DNA of 64,000 nt from Plectrocnemia conspersa (lineage: Eukaryota; Arthropoda; Insecta; Trichoptera; Polycentropodidae): assembly GCA_009617715.1 (NCBI GenBank), contig VTFK01000263.1, positions 558,001 through 622,000 of the forward strand. Direction: 5' to 3'. The position numbers and the translations under genes were made by a program. How positions within the stretch are numbered: position 1 is the stretch's first letter; each line of letters opens with the position of its first letter. The notes beneath the pieces were generated by a model, which was given only the letters and a program-made list of their open reading frames with translations, searched no databases and was not told the DNA's origin. Positions 1-10,453 of this stretch are shown here, one piece after another.

Positions 1-3000
1 TAATAGATGCAATTTAATTTAAGTTGTAAGAAAAACTCTTGTAAATGACATTCTAATATAAAAGTGACTTTAAGTTAGGGTTATTAAAGTGAAATCTTAT
101 ATTTCTTTATAATTAACTTTAATGAAATATATATATAAGTAAAATTGAATGACTCAAATTTTATAAATAAAATGTCGAAAAGGCAAGAAACGTGAATAGC
201 AAATAAAATATGTTAGTATACGTTAAAGATATTCTCTATATGTTTTGAGTTTAATGTTAAAAATAGTTTAAATTAATCCAAAAACGTAGCTACACTGCTA
301 TGGAACAAAGATAAAATTATAGATTGACCAGTTATTATTTAAATTTAAGCATTAGCTCACACATGGTCTCTAGACTGTTTCACTTCCAGCGGACAATCAT
401 TTCAGTATAAATAATTTCGTTGTTGTTTTTTTAATTTTATTATTCTGATAGATCGATCGTGACGAATAACATTAGAAGAAGCTCGCGCCACTATTAAACG
501 GATTGATTCTTTCGAACGTGCATCGATGATTTATAGACCTTCTTCTAGATTTATCCAAGGAACAGTGTAGTATTAATTTGACGTTACATACACAGCGAAT
601 GATTTGTATAAATAGATAAAAAGGATGCTGCCCAACTAATTGCTAAGAGTTACTCAAAAAGGCTCAATACACAACCTGCGTAGACCTCATTCTTTCACTT
701 TTAATTAATTAAATGGGTAGCGGGATTATTAGGGAGGCTAAGGCCGGGCTGAAGGGCGCACCTCGAGTTCCTTGCGCGCCACCTCGTACTCCCGGTCGTA
801 CTTCTCATCCTCAATGCTGCCGATGCGAGTGTGGTACGCGATTATGATACTCTTCAGGTTCGCTACAAGACCAAAGCAGTCACGTATGCTTTTAGTTTGC
901 GCATGCTCCCGCAATGTATAGTTTATTTATTTTTTTCATATTAAAAACCGCCAACTTAGCCTAACAAATGGGTCCCTAACAAGGCCTGAATGGTGAGTGT
1001 AAGCTGTGAAATAGGTATCAGAGTGTCGGAGTTGGGTTGAAGCTATTAGACTCCCTTCGCACGTAGCGTTTTCTCGCCGTAGCCGTGATTCGGACTCAAG
1101 AACAAACCGCAACGTGCGAAGGGTGCCTTATGTGGCCGACGGCAGCGGCCGTATCGTCCGGTCTTCGGCTCAGACACATAACACAACACAATTGTCGACC
1201 ACGGAACCAGCTCAGGGTACGTTAAAAACATCATATGTGTAGTGTGTGTGTGCGTGTGTGTATGTATATGTAAGTGTATAAATGCTTGTGTGTATTGATG
1301 TACTACCTCAACGTCTTTCCTTTTAACGATATATTCCATATCGTATTTCTCGTCTTCCAGAGCGTTGACGCGGTCGTGGTACTGCTTCAGAACCGTCTTA
1401 ATGTCCTCTATAAAATCATCATTCAGCCAAACCGTGAGATAAATTTACAACAATTTAGATATCAATAATCCCATTTTAGACTGAAAGACAGGCAGATAAG
1501 AAAAACAACCTAGCTCTATATAAGATATGCTATTAATGTTAACTGCTGAGTCGCATTAGTGTATTTTTTTTGTTGGTCGGTCATGAAAGTATAATAAGTT
1601 AATAATGTTTGAGCTTATTGAATATTCATAAATAAATTAATAAATCAATTGTGTGATTTGAAACCTCTTGAACAGGAACTCAGTCGCTGGTGTTGACTTA
1701 TCAAATTGTATAATAAATAAATATATAATAATAAAATATTTTACATTGCTGCTAAATTATATATCATACAATCAAAAACTACGAGGGGGCATTCTAATTT
1801 CAATTCTGTTTTACCTTCATTGGCATCATCGACGTTCTTTGCTTTTCCGCAACGTTCTTCAATGATGCGCCTTCTTTCGGCTGCCTTGCGTTCTTGTTCC
1901 TTCTTCAACTCCTCAGCGGCTTTTTTACGGAGAAGCAACTGTCAAATCACAATATGATATAGTCTCGATCATTATTATATTATATATATAAAATTAAAAA
2001 CTCACCCTAAGTTTCTTCTTCCTTTCAGGTGTCATGAAGCCCTTCTTGGCTTTTTTGGCTTTGGAGGCCTCCTCCATCCGCTTGCGCACCTCAGCGCGCT
2101 TGCGGTCGATCTCGGCCTGTTTGGCCTTCTTCGCCTGATTATAAATTGCATTATTTAAAAATATTATCAAATTATTCTATATCACTATAGCAAACATTCA
2201 ACACTCTCATTCTCTTTAAAAAATTAATTAAAAAAATCATTCATCTTTCAATTGCAGTGTAATTAATAAATATTTCATTTTCTTCTTTTTCTTCATTTCA
2301 TCTCATGTTTTTGTATGTGAGTGTGTGTATATTAAAGTGTGTGTATTTTCTTCATGTATACTAGCCTCTTCGAGACGCTTCCTCTGAAAGAAAAATAAAA
2401 AAAACAATTAGTATACATAGAAAAAATCATCTCACGATATGATAATATTTTTTCAAATTAAAAATTGCAGTTTAATCTGCGTCGATCTTATTCCAAAATA
2501 AATAAAAATATTATTGTATCGTATATTTCTTGTTTTAATAACGAACATGAATATTTTTTTAGCAATAAAAATATACATCGTTAAGACTTGGTTGTTATTA
2601 AAATAATTTATATGTACATAAACATTATAAAAAATATAATTTGATTACAAAACTTCACATTTTTACTTATGTTAAATATATCAAAAAAATGTACCATTAT
2701 TTTAAGAACAACCGTATAAAATAATTTATATTATAACTGTAACTTAATATTTTGTTAAGACTATTGTTAAAAATAATATAGATTTCCCTTCATGCTATTT
2801 TATCATTGTTATCACTTATAATTTTTTTATTTATTACATATAGTATATTAAAATTATCGAGACATTGTGCATAAGCGCAAAATATTCTGCGTGAGTTTCT
2901 TTTTAAACATATAGCGTGAAGTACATAAAATAAAAAAGACGTGATTTTATTGATTGTTGTTAGTAGCGAAATAACATTTTAGACGAATAACATATAACAT

Positions 3001-3756
3001 ATCACATGGGATTTGGGAAAACGTACACAGATAGAAGCAAGAACAAATTACTTACGGAAAATTGTGTGGTTTATATAAACACACATGATATAGAAATAGG
3101 ACTAGAAGAAATTTGATATGGGTATGATGTAGAATAGAATTTTGATATATAAAAAATGACAGATGTATCATGTATAAATAACTTCACAAAAGACAGTTCA
3201 CAATGAATGATGATAAATAGATATAAAATAATAAAGACCTCTCATCACTATATTGATGGAGTACTATATTTATTTTTTGTATTATATGTAATTTTGAAGA
3301 ATAATAGAATTTAAAGTAAATAGTCTCGAAATATAGCTAAATAGATAATCTATTAAAATTAAAAATATTTTCCAAAATAATATACGTTAGTAATAGCGTT
3401 AGAGCGGAATAATATTTACCTCTTATAAAAGATGCTAGCATCATACTGCATTTTAAATCAATGATAATCAAAACAATGTTTATCAATAAAATTGCGATAT
3501 CAAATATTTCCAAAGTTTTCGTAGTTCCATTTCGTAGTTCCGATTGTGTAGAATTGAAGATATGTCAAAATAAAAATAAAAATTATACATTAAAATATGT
3601 TTTTTTTTTATAAATCATATTAGTTTGCTTTTTTGTATATAATACTTCACCTTTAATGTATATTTTTATTAAATTTAAAAATATTTTTTAATCTAAGATT
3701 TACTGACCTTACTTCATCGTCCGCCATGTTGATGAAGAGATGTGGTTAAAATTGGT
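1..3756 (-). CDS. wupA: Troponin I gene, 5' coding portion (partial, 3' end outside window)
   Basis: Insect troponin I is the inhibitory subunit of the muscle troponin complex: it binds actin, troponin C and troponin T on the thin filament and blocks contraction until calcium rises. The minus strand carries, in transcription order, exons at 3756-3713, 2383-2366 (probable microexon), 2134-2006, 1938-1815, then two alternative exons at 1407-1307 and 862-762. Each is flanked by GT or GC donors and AG acceptors, and all phases agree. The spliced start reads MADDE, then [19 protein letters not shown], then [18 protein letters not shown], which I recognise as the highly conserved insect N-terminal half. 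The C-terminal half (the region that in the family continues after the alternative exon) lies below coordinate 1. The noncoding first exon is not located with certainty. Recognition of the family is from memory of insect troponin I, not a search. Confidence 0.95.
762..862 (-). CDS. wupA: Troponin I mutually exclusive exon, version B
   Basis: A second 101-nt exon, with acceptor GGTCTTGTAG (immediately above 862) and donor GTGCGC (761-756), in the same phase as version A. It encodes [20 protein letters not shown] followed by [14 protein letters not shown], 34 residues. It is richer in G+C than version A. Only one of the two versions can be used per transcript, since joining both would shift the frame (101 is not a multiple of three). 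Further alternatives may lie left of the window. Confidence 0.88.
1040..1230. repeat. GC-rich intronic insertion with 12-bp inverted repeat
   Basis: Between the two alternative exons is a patch of about 190 bp much richer in G+C than the flanks. It contains perfect 12-bp arms CCCTTCGCACGT (1053-1064) and ACGTGCGAAGGG (1112-1123) with a 47-nt loop. It does not fit the troponin I exon phase and I see no splice sites for it. It is followed by a TG-rich tract. It is most likely a small mobile insertion, but no target duplication was recognised. Confidence 0.45.
1235..1279. repeat. TG-rich microsatellite
   Basis: An imperfect (GT)n tract with TA interruptions lies about 30 bp downstream (in gene direction) of alternative exon A. 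Such a tract next to a regulated exon can influence splicing, but that is only a possibility here. Confidence 0.7.
1307..1407 (-). CDS. wupA: Troponin I mutually exclusive exon, version A
   Basis: A 101-nt exon between acceptor TTTTATAG (immediately above 1407) and donor GTAGTA (1306-1301). Joined to the preceding phase-1 G it encodes [20 protein letters not shown] followed by [14 protein letters not shown]: 34 residues, ending in phase 0. It aligns throughout with version B at 762-862 (shared E-D-E-K-Y-D, Y-H-x-R and the E-Y-x-V core), which marks the two as duplicated alternatives for the same protein segment. In fly troponin I this position has a set of such exons (exon 6 variants) used in different muscles. 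Confidence 0.9.
1815..1938 (-). CDS. wupA: Troponin I exon ([20 protein letters not shown]...)
   Basis: A 124-nt exon between acceptor GATTTGACAG (immediately above 1938) and donor GTAAAACAG (1814-1806). It starts in phase 0 with TTG CTT CTC CGT (LLLR), runs through [20 protein letters not shown] and [17 protein letters not shown], and ends with one extra G, so the next exon must begin with two bases completing a codon. This is the coiled-coil segment that pairs with troponin T. Both alternative exons downstream fit this phase. Confidence 0.95.
2006..2134 (-). CDS. wupA: Troponin I exon, N-terminal basic helix (AKKAKQ...KKLR)
   Basis: A 129-nt exon (43 codons, phase 0 to 0) between acceptor TAATCAG (immediately above 2134) and donor GTGAG (2005-2001). 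It encodes [19 protein letters not shown] followed by [20 protein letters not shown] and KKLR. This is the near-invariant N-terminal helix of insect troponin I that contacts the C-lobe of troponin C and troponin T. Codon use is strongly GC-ending (GCC, CGC, AAG), quite unlike the AT-rich surroundings, as expected for a highly expressed muscle gene. Confidence 0.95.
2366..2383 (-). CDS. wupA: Probable 18-nt troponin I microexon (RKRLEE) with GC donor
   Basis: Minus strand reads CTTTCAG, then AGGAAGCGTCTCGAAGAG, then GCTAGT. The acceptor is strong. The only donor that keeps phase 0 is a GC donor (GAG followed by GCTAGT, close to the GC-intron consensus AG/GCAAGT). Inclusion inserts RKRLEE between MADDE and AKKAKQ, giving a continuous charged helix-like stretch. 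A GT donor four bases further on would give 22 nt and break the frame. The position is the one where fly troponin I has its optional exon 3. Inclusion and splice usage are inferred; a transcript is needed to prove it. Confidence 0.6.
3713..3756 (-). CDS. wupA: Troponin I exon with start codon (MADDE)
   Basis: Minus-strand exon between acceptor TTGCTTTCAG (upstream of 3756) and donor GTAAGG (3712-3707). It carries 29 nt of 5' leader and then the ATG at 3727-3725, followed by GCG GAC GAT GAA, so the protein starts MADDE and the exon ends in phase 0. This corresponds to exon 2 of fly troponin I, where the start codon sits near the end of a short exon. The acceptor in front of it shows that at least one noncoding exon lies further upstream (higher coordinates). 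Confidence 0.9.
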
Positions 3757-5795
3757 CTGAAAGCAATGAAAAGAAAATAGTTAAAACCGTTACAACCAAA
3801 ACATTTTATTAATACAACGTTATTTTAAGACCATCCTGTCTTATTTTACGCAAACTGCAATTTAACCTGTAAATCGTGTTTTATGGCTACCGACGTTGGA
3901 AAATTTTTTCACAGGTTTCATTATGAAAAATAAATAACGCGGGTGGTTGATGAAAACGTAGAATTTTTACGACCTTCAAAAAATATTCCATGTTAAAATA
4001 TATACAAAAAATACATCTTTATTATGTTATATTACAGTATTATAAAGGTAGAGCAAAATATACTTTTAAATACGTGCTAAAAGTATTTTTTAGAACTAAG
4101 ATTAAAAATATAATATACAAAGCCTAATTATTTTTTCTCCCGATACACTTTTGATATTCTCTTCAAGCTGAATTAGCTTATTTTTAAACAAATTTTGTAC
4201 AATACATTTAATATCTCAATTAAAATTAATCATAATGAGATTAGTAAAATCTAGGAAGACTTAATATGTGATTTTTATACCATACACATAAATTCATGAT
4301 CTTGCATAATTTTTATTAATCATCATTTGTGATGATCGATTAACTGTTTATAAATCACAAGGATTCATTAGGGATTTTAAACCAGATCTTTCAGGTATTG
4401 GTCATTGACTTTTACTTTAATTAAGGATCATGTAATATGAGGCTTAGAGAATATTAATGGCAGAATCAAGAAGTGCGTGTTTTGAGATCAGCAATTACAA
4501 AGTTATGGAATTGTTTAAAAATATTAATCTAATCACACTGAGTGGTATAGAAATTTTCTACATTTATCTTGCCTATTATAACCATAGTGGATTTTTTTTG
4601 TTATTTTAGTTTTTAGAGATCTACTCTTGAATTATTTTTTACACAGAAATACACTTTTTTGTGTTCGTCCTTGTATGATTTTAGTTGTGCCGTTAACTCT
4701 TACAGGCGAAATAGTGTAGCGTTTCGAATATATTAACACACATATTGAGCAGATAGTTGTATGTTAAATTACTGATGTTGATTTAATAATTGATGGATTA
4801 TATTATTTGAAATTGCTTACTAATGAAAATCGTACCACAGCCATTAGTTAAATAAACTCATGTTTCTCTAAGAGATTAGGGAGATCTAAGAACATACATA
4901 ACACAGCGATCGATGTGGTATGCGATAACGTGTCATTTAGTTGCGTACTAAAATTTTTTAATTAATTAAATTTTTTTTAACCTTTTAATTGCCGAAATTT
5001 GATACTACGGATTTTACTACTTTGGCCGTATCAAACGTCACCATTGAAGAAAAAAATTGGTATAATATTTTAATGAGCTGTAATTAAAGTATTGTTCTCC
5101 AGAAGAAAATACATTTTTTCTGAACATATTTTTTATATGTAAAATATCTAATTTTAGGTAATAATTTTCAAATTCTCAGCAGATAAATAGTTGAGCCAAT
5201 CTATAAAAAAAATCCTATATATTTTTTTAATAAATATTGATTAAAAACGGTAACTTTTTAGGTCACTGTTTCATTTAAAATGCAGTAAAAAATAATAAAA
5301 ATATTTTTTTTTTAAAAATAACCTGAGCCGTTACTGCTCCAAAATATAAGACATTAAATGAAAGTTCATATAAAATAAAACGTTTTAAAATCTAGTTAAT
5401 CATTATTGATACGAATCAAAGCTAAATTTAAGTATTTTTTATTAATAAAAGAGTTTAAAAAGAACTATGCTTGAGTGCTTTTGAATAAAATCGTATATTC
5501 AGTAGTATGCCTTTGTTGACTTAAACTTGATTATATATTTTTTTATAATGTTTCAAATTATTTTATGTAGATTTTGTATTTATTCTCTAATTTAGATTCA
5601 CTGCATATTATTGCTACTATTATTTGAGAAGCAATCTATGTAGCACATATGTATTAAATTTTCAAACATAAATTCTGAAAAAAATTGAAAAAGCATCAAT
5701 ATCTTTTGACCCAAATACAGGTGTCAAAACTCAGACCCTTCACGGATCAGCCGATGACAAAGATATGTTTACATGATCCATATAGTTTTATAAAA
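3757..5795. other. AT-rich noncoding stretch upstream of the troponin I ATG exon
   Basis: Apart from the SINE remnant at about 4.3 kb, I see no exon, repeat end or RNA gene. It should belong to a troponin I 5' intron, because the ATG exon at 3713-3756 has an acceptor in front of it. Confidence 0.5.
4299..4415 (-). repeat. tRNA-derived SINE remnant, copy 1 of 4
   Basis: The stretch resembles the better-preserved copies at 29974, 38543 and 54181: a left end close to CTTGCTCGATTTTTATTAAT, then GATGATCGAT, and a right end with CAGATCTTTCAGGTATTGGTC and CATTGACTT. The middle is deleted, so this is a diverged, shortened copy. Orientation, taken from the internal promoter of the other copies, is minus. 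Confidence 0.45.
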
Positions 5796-5960
5796 AGAGA
5801 TGGTTTGTGTTCCGTGGGCGACCGCCAGAGGCGCTGATCTACGTCACTGAAATAGCGCCGCCCGACTCGCACCTAATTTGGTCCGCTCCGAAATCTACTT
5901 CAGTTACAGCGGCAGGGGTGGTCAAGCGGCCGTGCGCGTACGAACAATATGAGATTAGAT
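5796..5960. promoter_or_regulatory. GC-rich island, possible regulatory element
   Basis: A sharply bounded GC-rich block in AT-rich DNA, with TACGTCA (7 of the 8 bases of the TGACGTCA palindrome found elsewhere) and a TATAAAA motif just below its left edge that faces the troponin I side. The 69-codon open frame here lacks any recognisable domain. No exon boundaries are convincing. Confidence 0.3.
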
Positions 5961-6639
5961 ATTCAATTTTTTTTCACGCGAAGAATAAGCATTTAGATAA
6001 AATTATGTATAATTAAAAAAAATCGTATATTATGATTTTTTTATATAACATATTAAACGTACATATAAGTTACATATTGTGCTAATTTACTGTTTAAAAA
6101 TATATGTATGTATTCACGAAAATACAATTTATCTAAACCTAATCATTTCCTATATACTTTCCAATGAAATTCATTATTTAAATTGATTTGAAAATTCCTA
6201 ATTAAAAAAGCATGGACTCTCATTGGTATATCAAAGTAGCAAAGCATGTGTCAGGTTGAATAAATATAAAACCAAAAATATAAAAAGTTGAGCACCCCGT
6301 CATTATTTAATCCCAATCACACAAACACCTGTTAAATCCGTCTCGCATGCCATCATACGTTCCAGAGTAACGAACCGAAATTCAGTTTCTATTCTGAAAC
6401 AGCAAAAAACGAGATTATGAATCTTTTTCTCCAACATGGCAGAATCTGTGTTAAGCATATTCCGGCGAGGAAAATAAACACACGGAATTATTTGCAGAAT
6501 CCTAAACTAACATTGAGACACTTGAGCCAACGCAGCAGATAAAGCTTATCGAATAAATTTGGCATGAGTATTAACTTTCCAAAATCGGACGTTAAACAAT
6601 CCGAAAATCTTGAAAAGGAAACGAAACAGGAAGACTAGA

Positions 6640-7300
6640 CGCTGGCGCACTCTATATATAGACGCGTTTAGAGTTACTTTCTACGAATCCAAAAATATCA
6701 CAGCCATTTTTTCATCACGCCCACTTGTTACTAAGCTGATATCAAATTTCATTTAAACATAACGAAGTAATACGGTTGAGATTTTTTGCTATGGAGCACT
6801 TGGAATATGCCTCAAATGCGGCGATCCAATCAGTATGTCTATTTCCTGGTGCTAAAAATATATTTTAGACCTTTACTGCCCTCGATTGGTTTTGATTTGA
6901 TTCAATTATCGCCCATAGGTGGGTCACAATGTGCAAAAAACACTGCGTAGCACAAGGTACGTGGAGCACATGAGCACCGGAGGGCGCGGCGTTTCACCGC
7001 GCGGTTCAAATCCGTTCGTCCTGTGAGGGCAGTAGGGTCCTTCGTACACATTGGAAGTAGCAGAAGACTCACCCTGATGAAGCACTTGTGACACTTTGTG
7101 CCTCGCTCGCCCTGGCGGATGCACTGTCCGGAGTGAGGCGCGGCAGCGGACTGCCAAGCCGGGTCCAGCGCTGCTTCAGTTCGCCCCTGGTCGTCAGAAC
7201 CAGAAATAAAACTCGGCAAATGGGCGTCGAGACGATCCCCGATATACATACGATACGTGCTAACGCAGAATTCTGTAACATGAACGTTTAGTATTTTTCT
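6640..7300 (-). promoter_or_regulatory. Candidate muscle control region and possible noncoding exon
   Basis: The region contains CTATATATAG (from about 6651, matching both MEF2 and TATA consensus) and a second MEF2-like stretch CTAAAAATAT at about 6852. It also has a GC-rich block ending in a strong minus-strand donor (exon side CATCAGG, donor GTGAGT at 7072-7067). The donor points toward the troponin I coding exons, so 7073 to about 7210 could be an upstream noncoding exon. The open frames across it (up to 115 codons) show no domain I recognise. This assignment is inference from motifs and position. Confidence 0.3.
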
Positions 7301-8209
7301 TGGGCCATATAACCAAACTTGTTTGCATATCCGGATTTAGAGGTGGTAGATAACGGACGATATAAGGAACGAAGATCATCTATATGATACTAGAAAATTG
7401 TAAGAATGCTTAAAAGAAAGTTGGCGAAGATAATAAAAGAGAAAAGAAAACTAACTTGTGAATGAACTTCATTACATCTTTATACTTGTTATATTATTTT
7501 TTTAATTAAAATTAGAGCTTAACGTATCGTATAACAAAGCTTAAATGTGTGTTCTGTGTTATGCATTAGGTCATTAAGGGAATATGTCAATTCACAAGAC
7601 ACGATCAGAATCGAAAAATGTTTTCTAGTTCATCGCATATTCTAAAATAGAACATTAAGTTACCAGTTTTATTTTTTTATACAAATCAATGATATACGTT
7701 TACGAAATTCTTAAAAAGAACATGAGACTGAGGAAAGGTGATCGACTCATAACCATCTATTTTCAGATAAGATCAAATCCTGTTTATATTTCACTATTAA
7801 AAGTTTATTATTTTAACACTTTTTCACTTTAAAAATATAAAATGTTTTATTATTTATAATACATGTATTATTCTAAAATCATACTTTATATGATTTTCCT
7901 TAAAATATTGTATACAGTATTTTAACGAAAATCAATCAATATTCAAAATAATTTTAATGTCAGTTCACTAATATTTTATTAATTTATTATTCATTTAGAG
8001 TTTATACAAAACCGATTATTGAAAGCACTAAATATTCAAAACCTGTTTTCGAATTATTACAATAGGATAAAAAAAAGTGAAAATATTTTTTTTTTTTATG
8101 TTTTTCGAATTACTTAATATGTAACTCTCTACAAATATATAACAAAATAAACCAACTTATACAAAAATAAATAAACTGGCATAAAGACCGTTATAACATG
8201 TATGAAAAT

Positions 8210-10453
8210 CAGGGGCGTATATTCAGGGTGTGCTAGGTGTGCGGCGCACACCCGCAAAACCATCTAAAATATAAATTTAGAAAATTTAGGGCGTAAAGCG
8301 ACATCATTTTGCATACAGTAGTATGCAAAATTAAAAAAAATTAATATGCAGTGTATAGTATGCATTGGTATTTGTCATTCGCTCTGAACGTTTTCGCGCG
8401 AGCGATCGTTTTGGAGCAACACATATAACGCGCCGACCTTGCGCGCGGCCGCCGACTAAAGTAAATTGTTCCGAGATTTAACGGCTGAAGTCGATCTGTC
8501 GGCTGGCAGCGCTCAGTAGTAAAATTAGTCTCGAATTTGGTGCGCGTACTTCAAAAACTCTTACGTCCGTCGCTGCTTTTTTATTACATTATATCACAAT
8601 AACAGGTCACTCATTTTTTATATTTTGGCGTAAAATAGTTTATTATCTTATTTACATATGATCAATATTTAATTTTCTATTCTAGATTATATTTTTTTTA
8701 TTTACCCCAATAATGATGAAGAATACTGTTGAAGATATTCTGAATAATCCATTTTCAAAAAGAAATTATGAAATTAAATTGAAGATAATATTAAGGAAGA
8801 AGTAAATTCAGCAAATTTTGTCGCTATTATTCTTGACGAAACTTCAGATATAATGACGAACTCACAGCTCTCAACAGTTTTGCGTTTTGTTTATGAAGGT
8901 AAAGTTTACGAGCGGTTTATTGGCTTTACAGACGTTAGCTCTGATAAAACAGCCAATGGCTTATTTTGCCACGTTGTAAATATAATTGAAGAATTTCAAA
9001 TTCAAGAAAAATTAGTTGGACAGACTTATGATGGGGCGAGTGTAATGAGTGGGCATATTAATGGTTTGCAAGCCAAAGTACTCGAAGTTTATCCACTGGC
9101 CATTTTTACACACTGCTATGCTCATATGTTGAATTTAACATTACAACAAGGTCTTTCCAATATAAAAGTGTGCAAATCATTCTTTCAAACTTTAAATGGA
9201 TTGTCTGCATTCTTTTCGAAATCTTCCAAACGAATAAATGCTTTACAAGAGCTTGTAGCTAGAAGACTTCCTTCTGTTACACCTACAAGATGGAATTATA
9301 CATCACGGTTAAGTAACACATTGCAAAAATACAGAAATGAATTTACGGACTTTTTTTCGAGACGTCGTGAAAAAATTGTGAACTATGGGACCCCGACACT
9401 GTAATAAAAGCACGAGGTTTTCTTAGCTTTTTGGAAGATTTTGAAACAAGAAAACTTCTCCACATATTTTCAAACCTTTTTGGAAAAACTGATGTGTTAT
9501 ACAACATTTTACAATCCAAATCTTTTGACATATTATATTGCTGTAAGAAAGTTACCGAAATTTTGCAACAACTCAGACATGAACAGGAAAATAATTATGA
9601 AACATTATGGGATTCTTATGTAACGGAAGAAAATTATCCAAGACTGAGTAATGATTTGCTTGTTGAAGAAAAGCACGCGTTTAGCCAACTATTTAATACA
9701 ATAGTTGATAATATATGTAAGCAAATTGAAAACCGTTTTTTCTTCAATGTCCAAATTGGAATATTTTCACCTTCTGGAGAAAAGAAAAATATGAGCAATA
9801 TAAAGAAAAAATTTCCAAATGAATTACTTACCAAACTGCAACAATTCTATGGAGCATTATTTGATTATATAAGTTTAAAAAAATGAGCTTGCTGTTCTTT
9901 ATCATTTACCTAAATTTGCAGAGAAATCTGTTCATGAGCTTGTACAATTTATGAACACAAATAATCTTGAGTCAGGTTTTCAGGAAATAGATAAATTAGG
10001 CAAACTAATATTAACTCTTCCAAGCAGTACTGCTTCAGCAGAACGTTCATTTTCTGCTCTGAAACGAATTAATAATTGTTATCGAAGTACCCAAGGCCAA
10101 GAAAGGCTATGTGGCCTTAGCTTGATTTCAATAGAAAAAAAGGGATCCTTATGGATATTAAAAAAAGAAGAGCACTTTTTTTATGACAGCGTGATAGAAA
10201 AATTTATGATTAAAGAAAGAAGATTAGATTTTATATATAAATAATTATAAGTTTATGTTTATTGGAAATTTGATATTTTTATATAATAATATTTTAGATT
10301 AGGTTTGATGTTTATTTATTTATTTATATATGGAAAAAAAGCTGTAAGGCAGTTTAGGCATGTCAAAACCTCGGCTAATAAAAATTAAAAAAAATGTACT
10401 TTTTTTTTTTTTTTTATAGCACACCCAATATTAACACCCACCGTACGCCACTG
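8210..10453 (+). mobile_element. hAT-superfamily DNA transposon, complete ends
   Basis: The element is 2244 bp. It is flanked by a perfect 8-bp target-site duplication ATGAAAAT (8202-8209 and 10454-10461), the size made by hAT transposases. The left end reads CAGGGGCGTA and the right end, inverted, reads CAGTGGCGTA, with further inner similarity (GGGTGTGCTA on both sides). Inside lie a GC-rich 5' segment (8390-8570) and the broken transposase gene. The intact duplication suggests a fairly recent insertion. Confidence 0.95.
8778..10244 (+). pseudogene. hAT transposase, frameshifted twice and lacking its N-terminus
   Basis: Three reading-frame blocks make up a hAT transposase catalytic region. 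Block 1 (8778-9404) holds LDETSD with the first catalytic Asp (codon at 8835) and YDGASVMSG with the second Asp (codon at 9030). It also holds the HCYAHMLNL motif. Block 2 continues in another frame from about 9388 (WDPDTVIKARGFLSFLEDFE) to 9886. Block 3, from about 9886 to 10244, has SAERSFSALKRIN, which carries the expected catalytic Glu (codon at 10041) within the C-terminal dimerisation domain. The second shift is at a run of seven A's just before 9886 (one extra base). No BED or TTF zinc finger is visible upstream and a stop lies at 8775. The gene therefore looks inactive, although the catalytic residues are kept. Homopolymer sequencing error could mimic the second shift. Confidence 0.92.

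Noticed and set aside
463..570. 35-codon stop-free frame on the plus strand with [19 protein letters not shown]
   Set aside because: It looks protein-like, but it is antisense inside or near troponin I, short, without splice sites, and I cannot name a family. Recorded as possible repeat-derived text only.
6902..7249. 115-codon minus-strand frame with a CxRQGERGTKCHKC pattern resembling a zinc-binding motif
   Set aside because: The cysteine spacing fits no zinc-finger class I know, all three minus frames are open here because of high G+C, and the frame runs through a strong splice donor.
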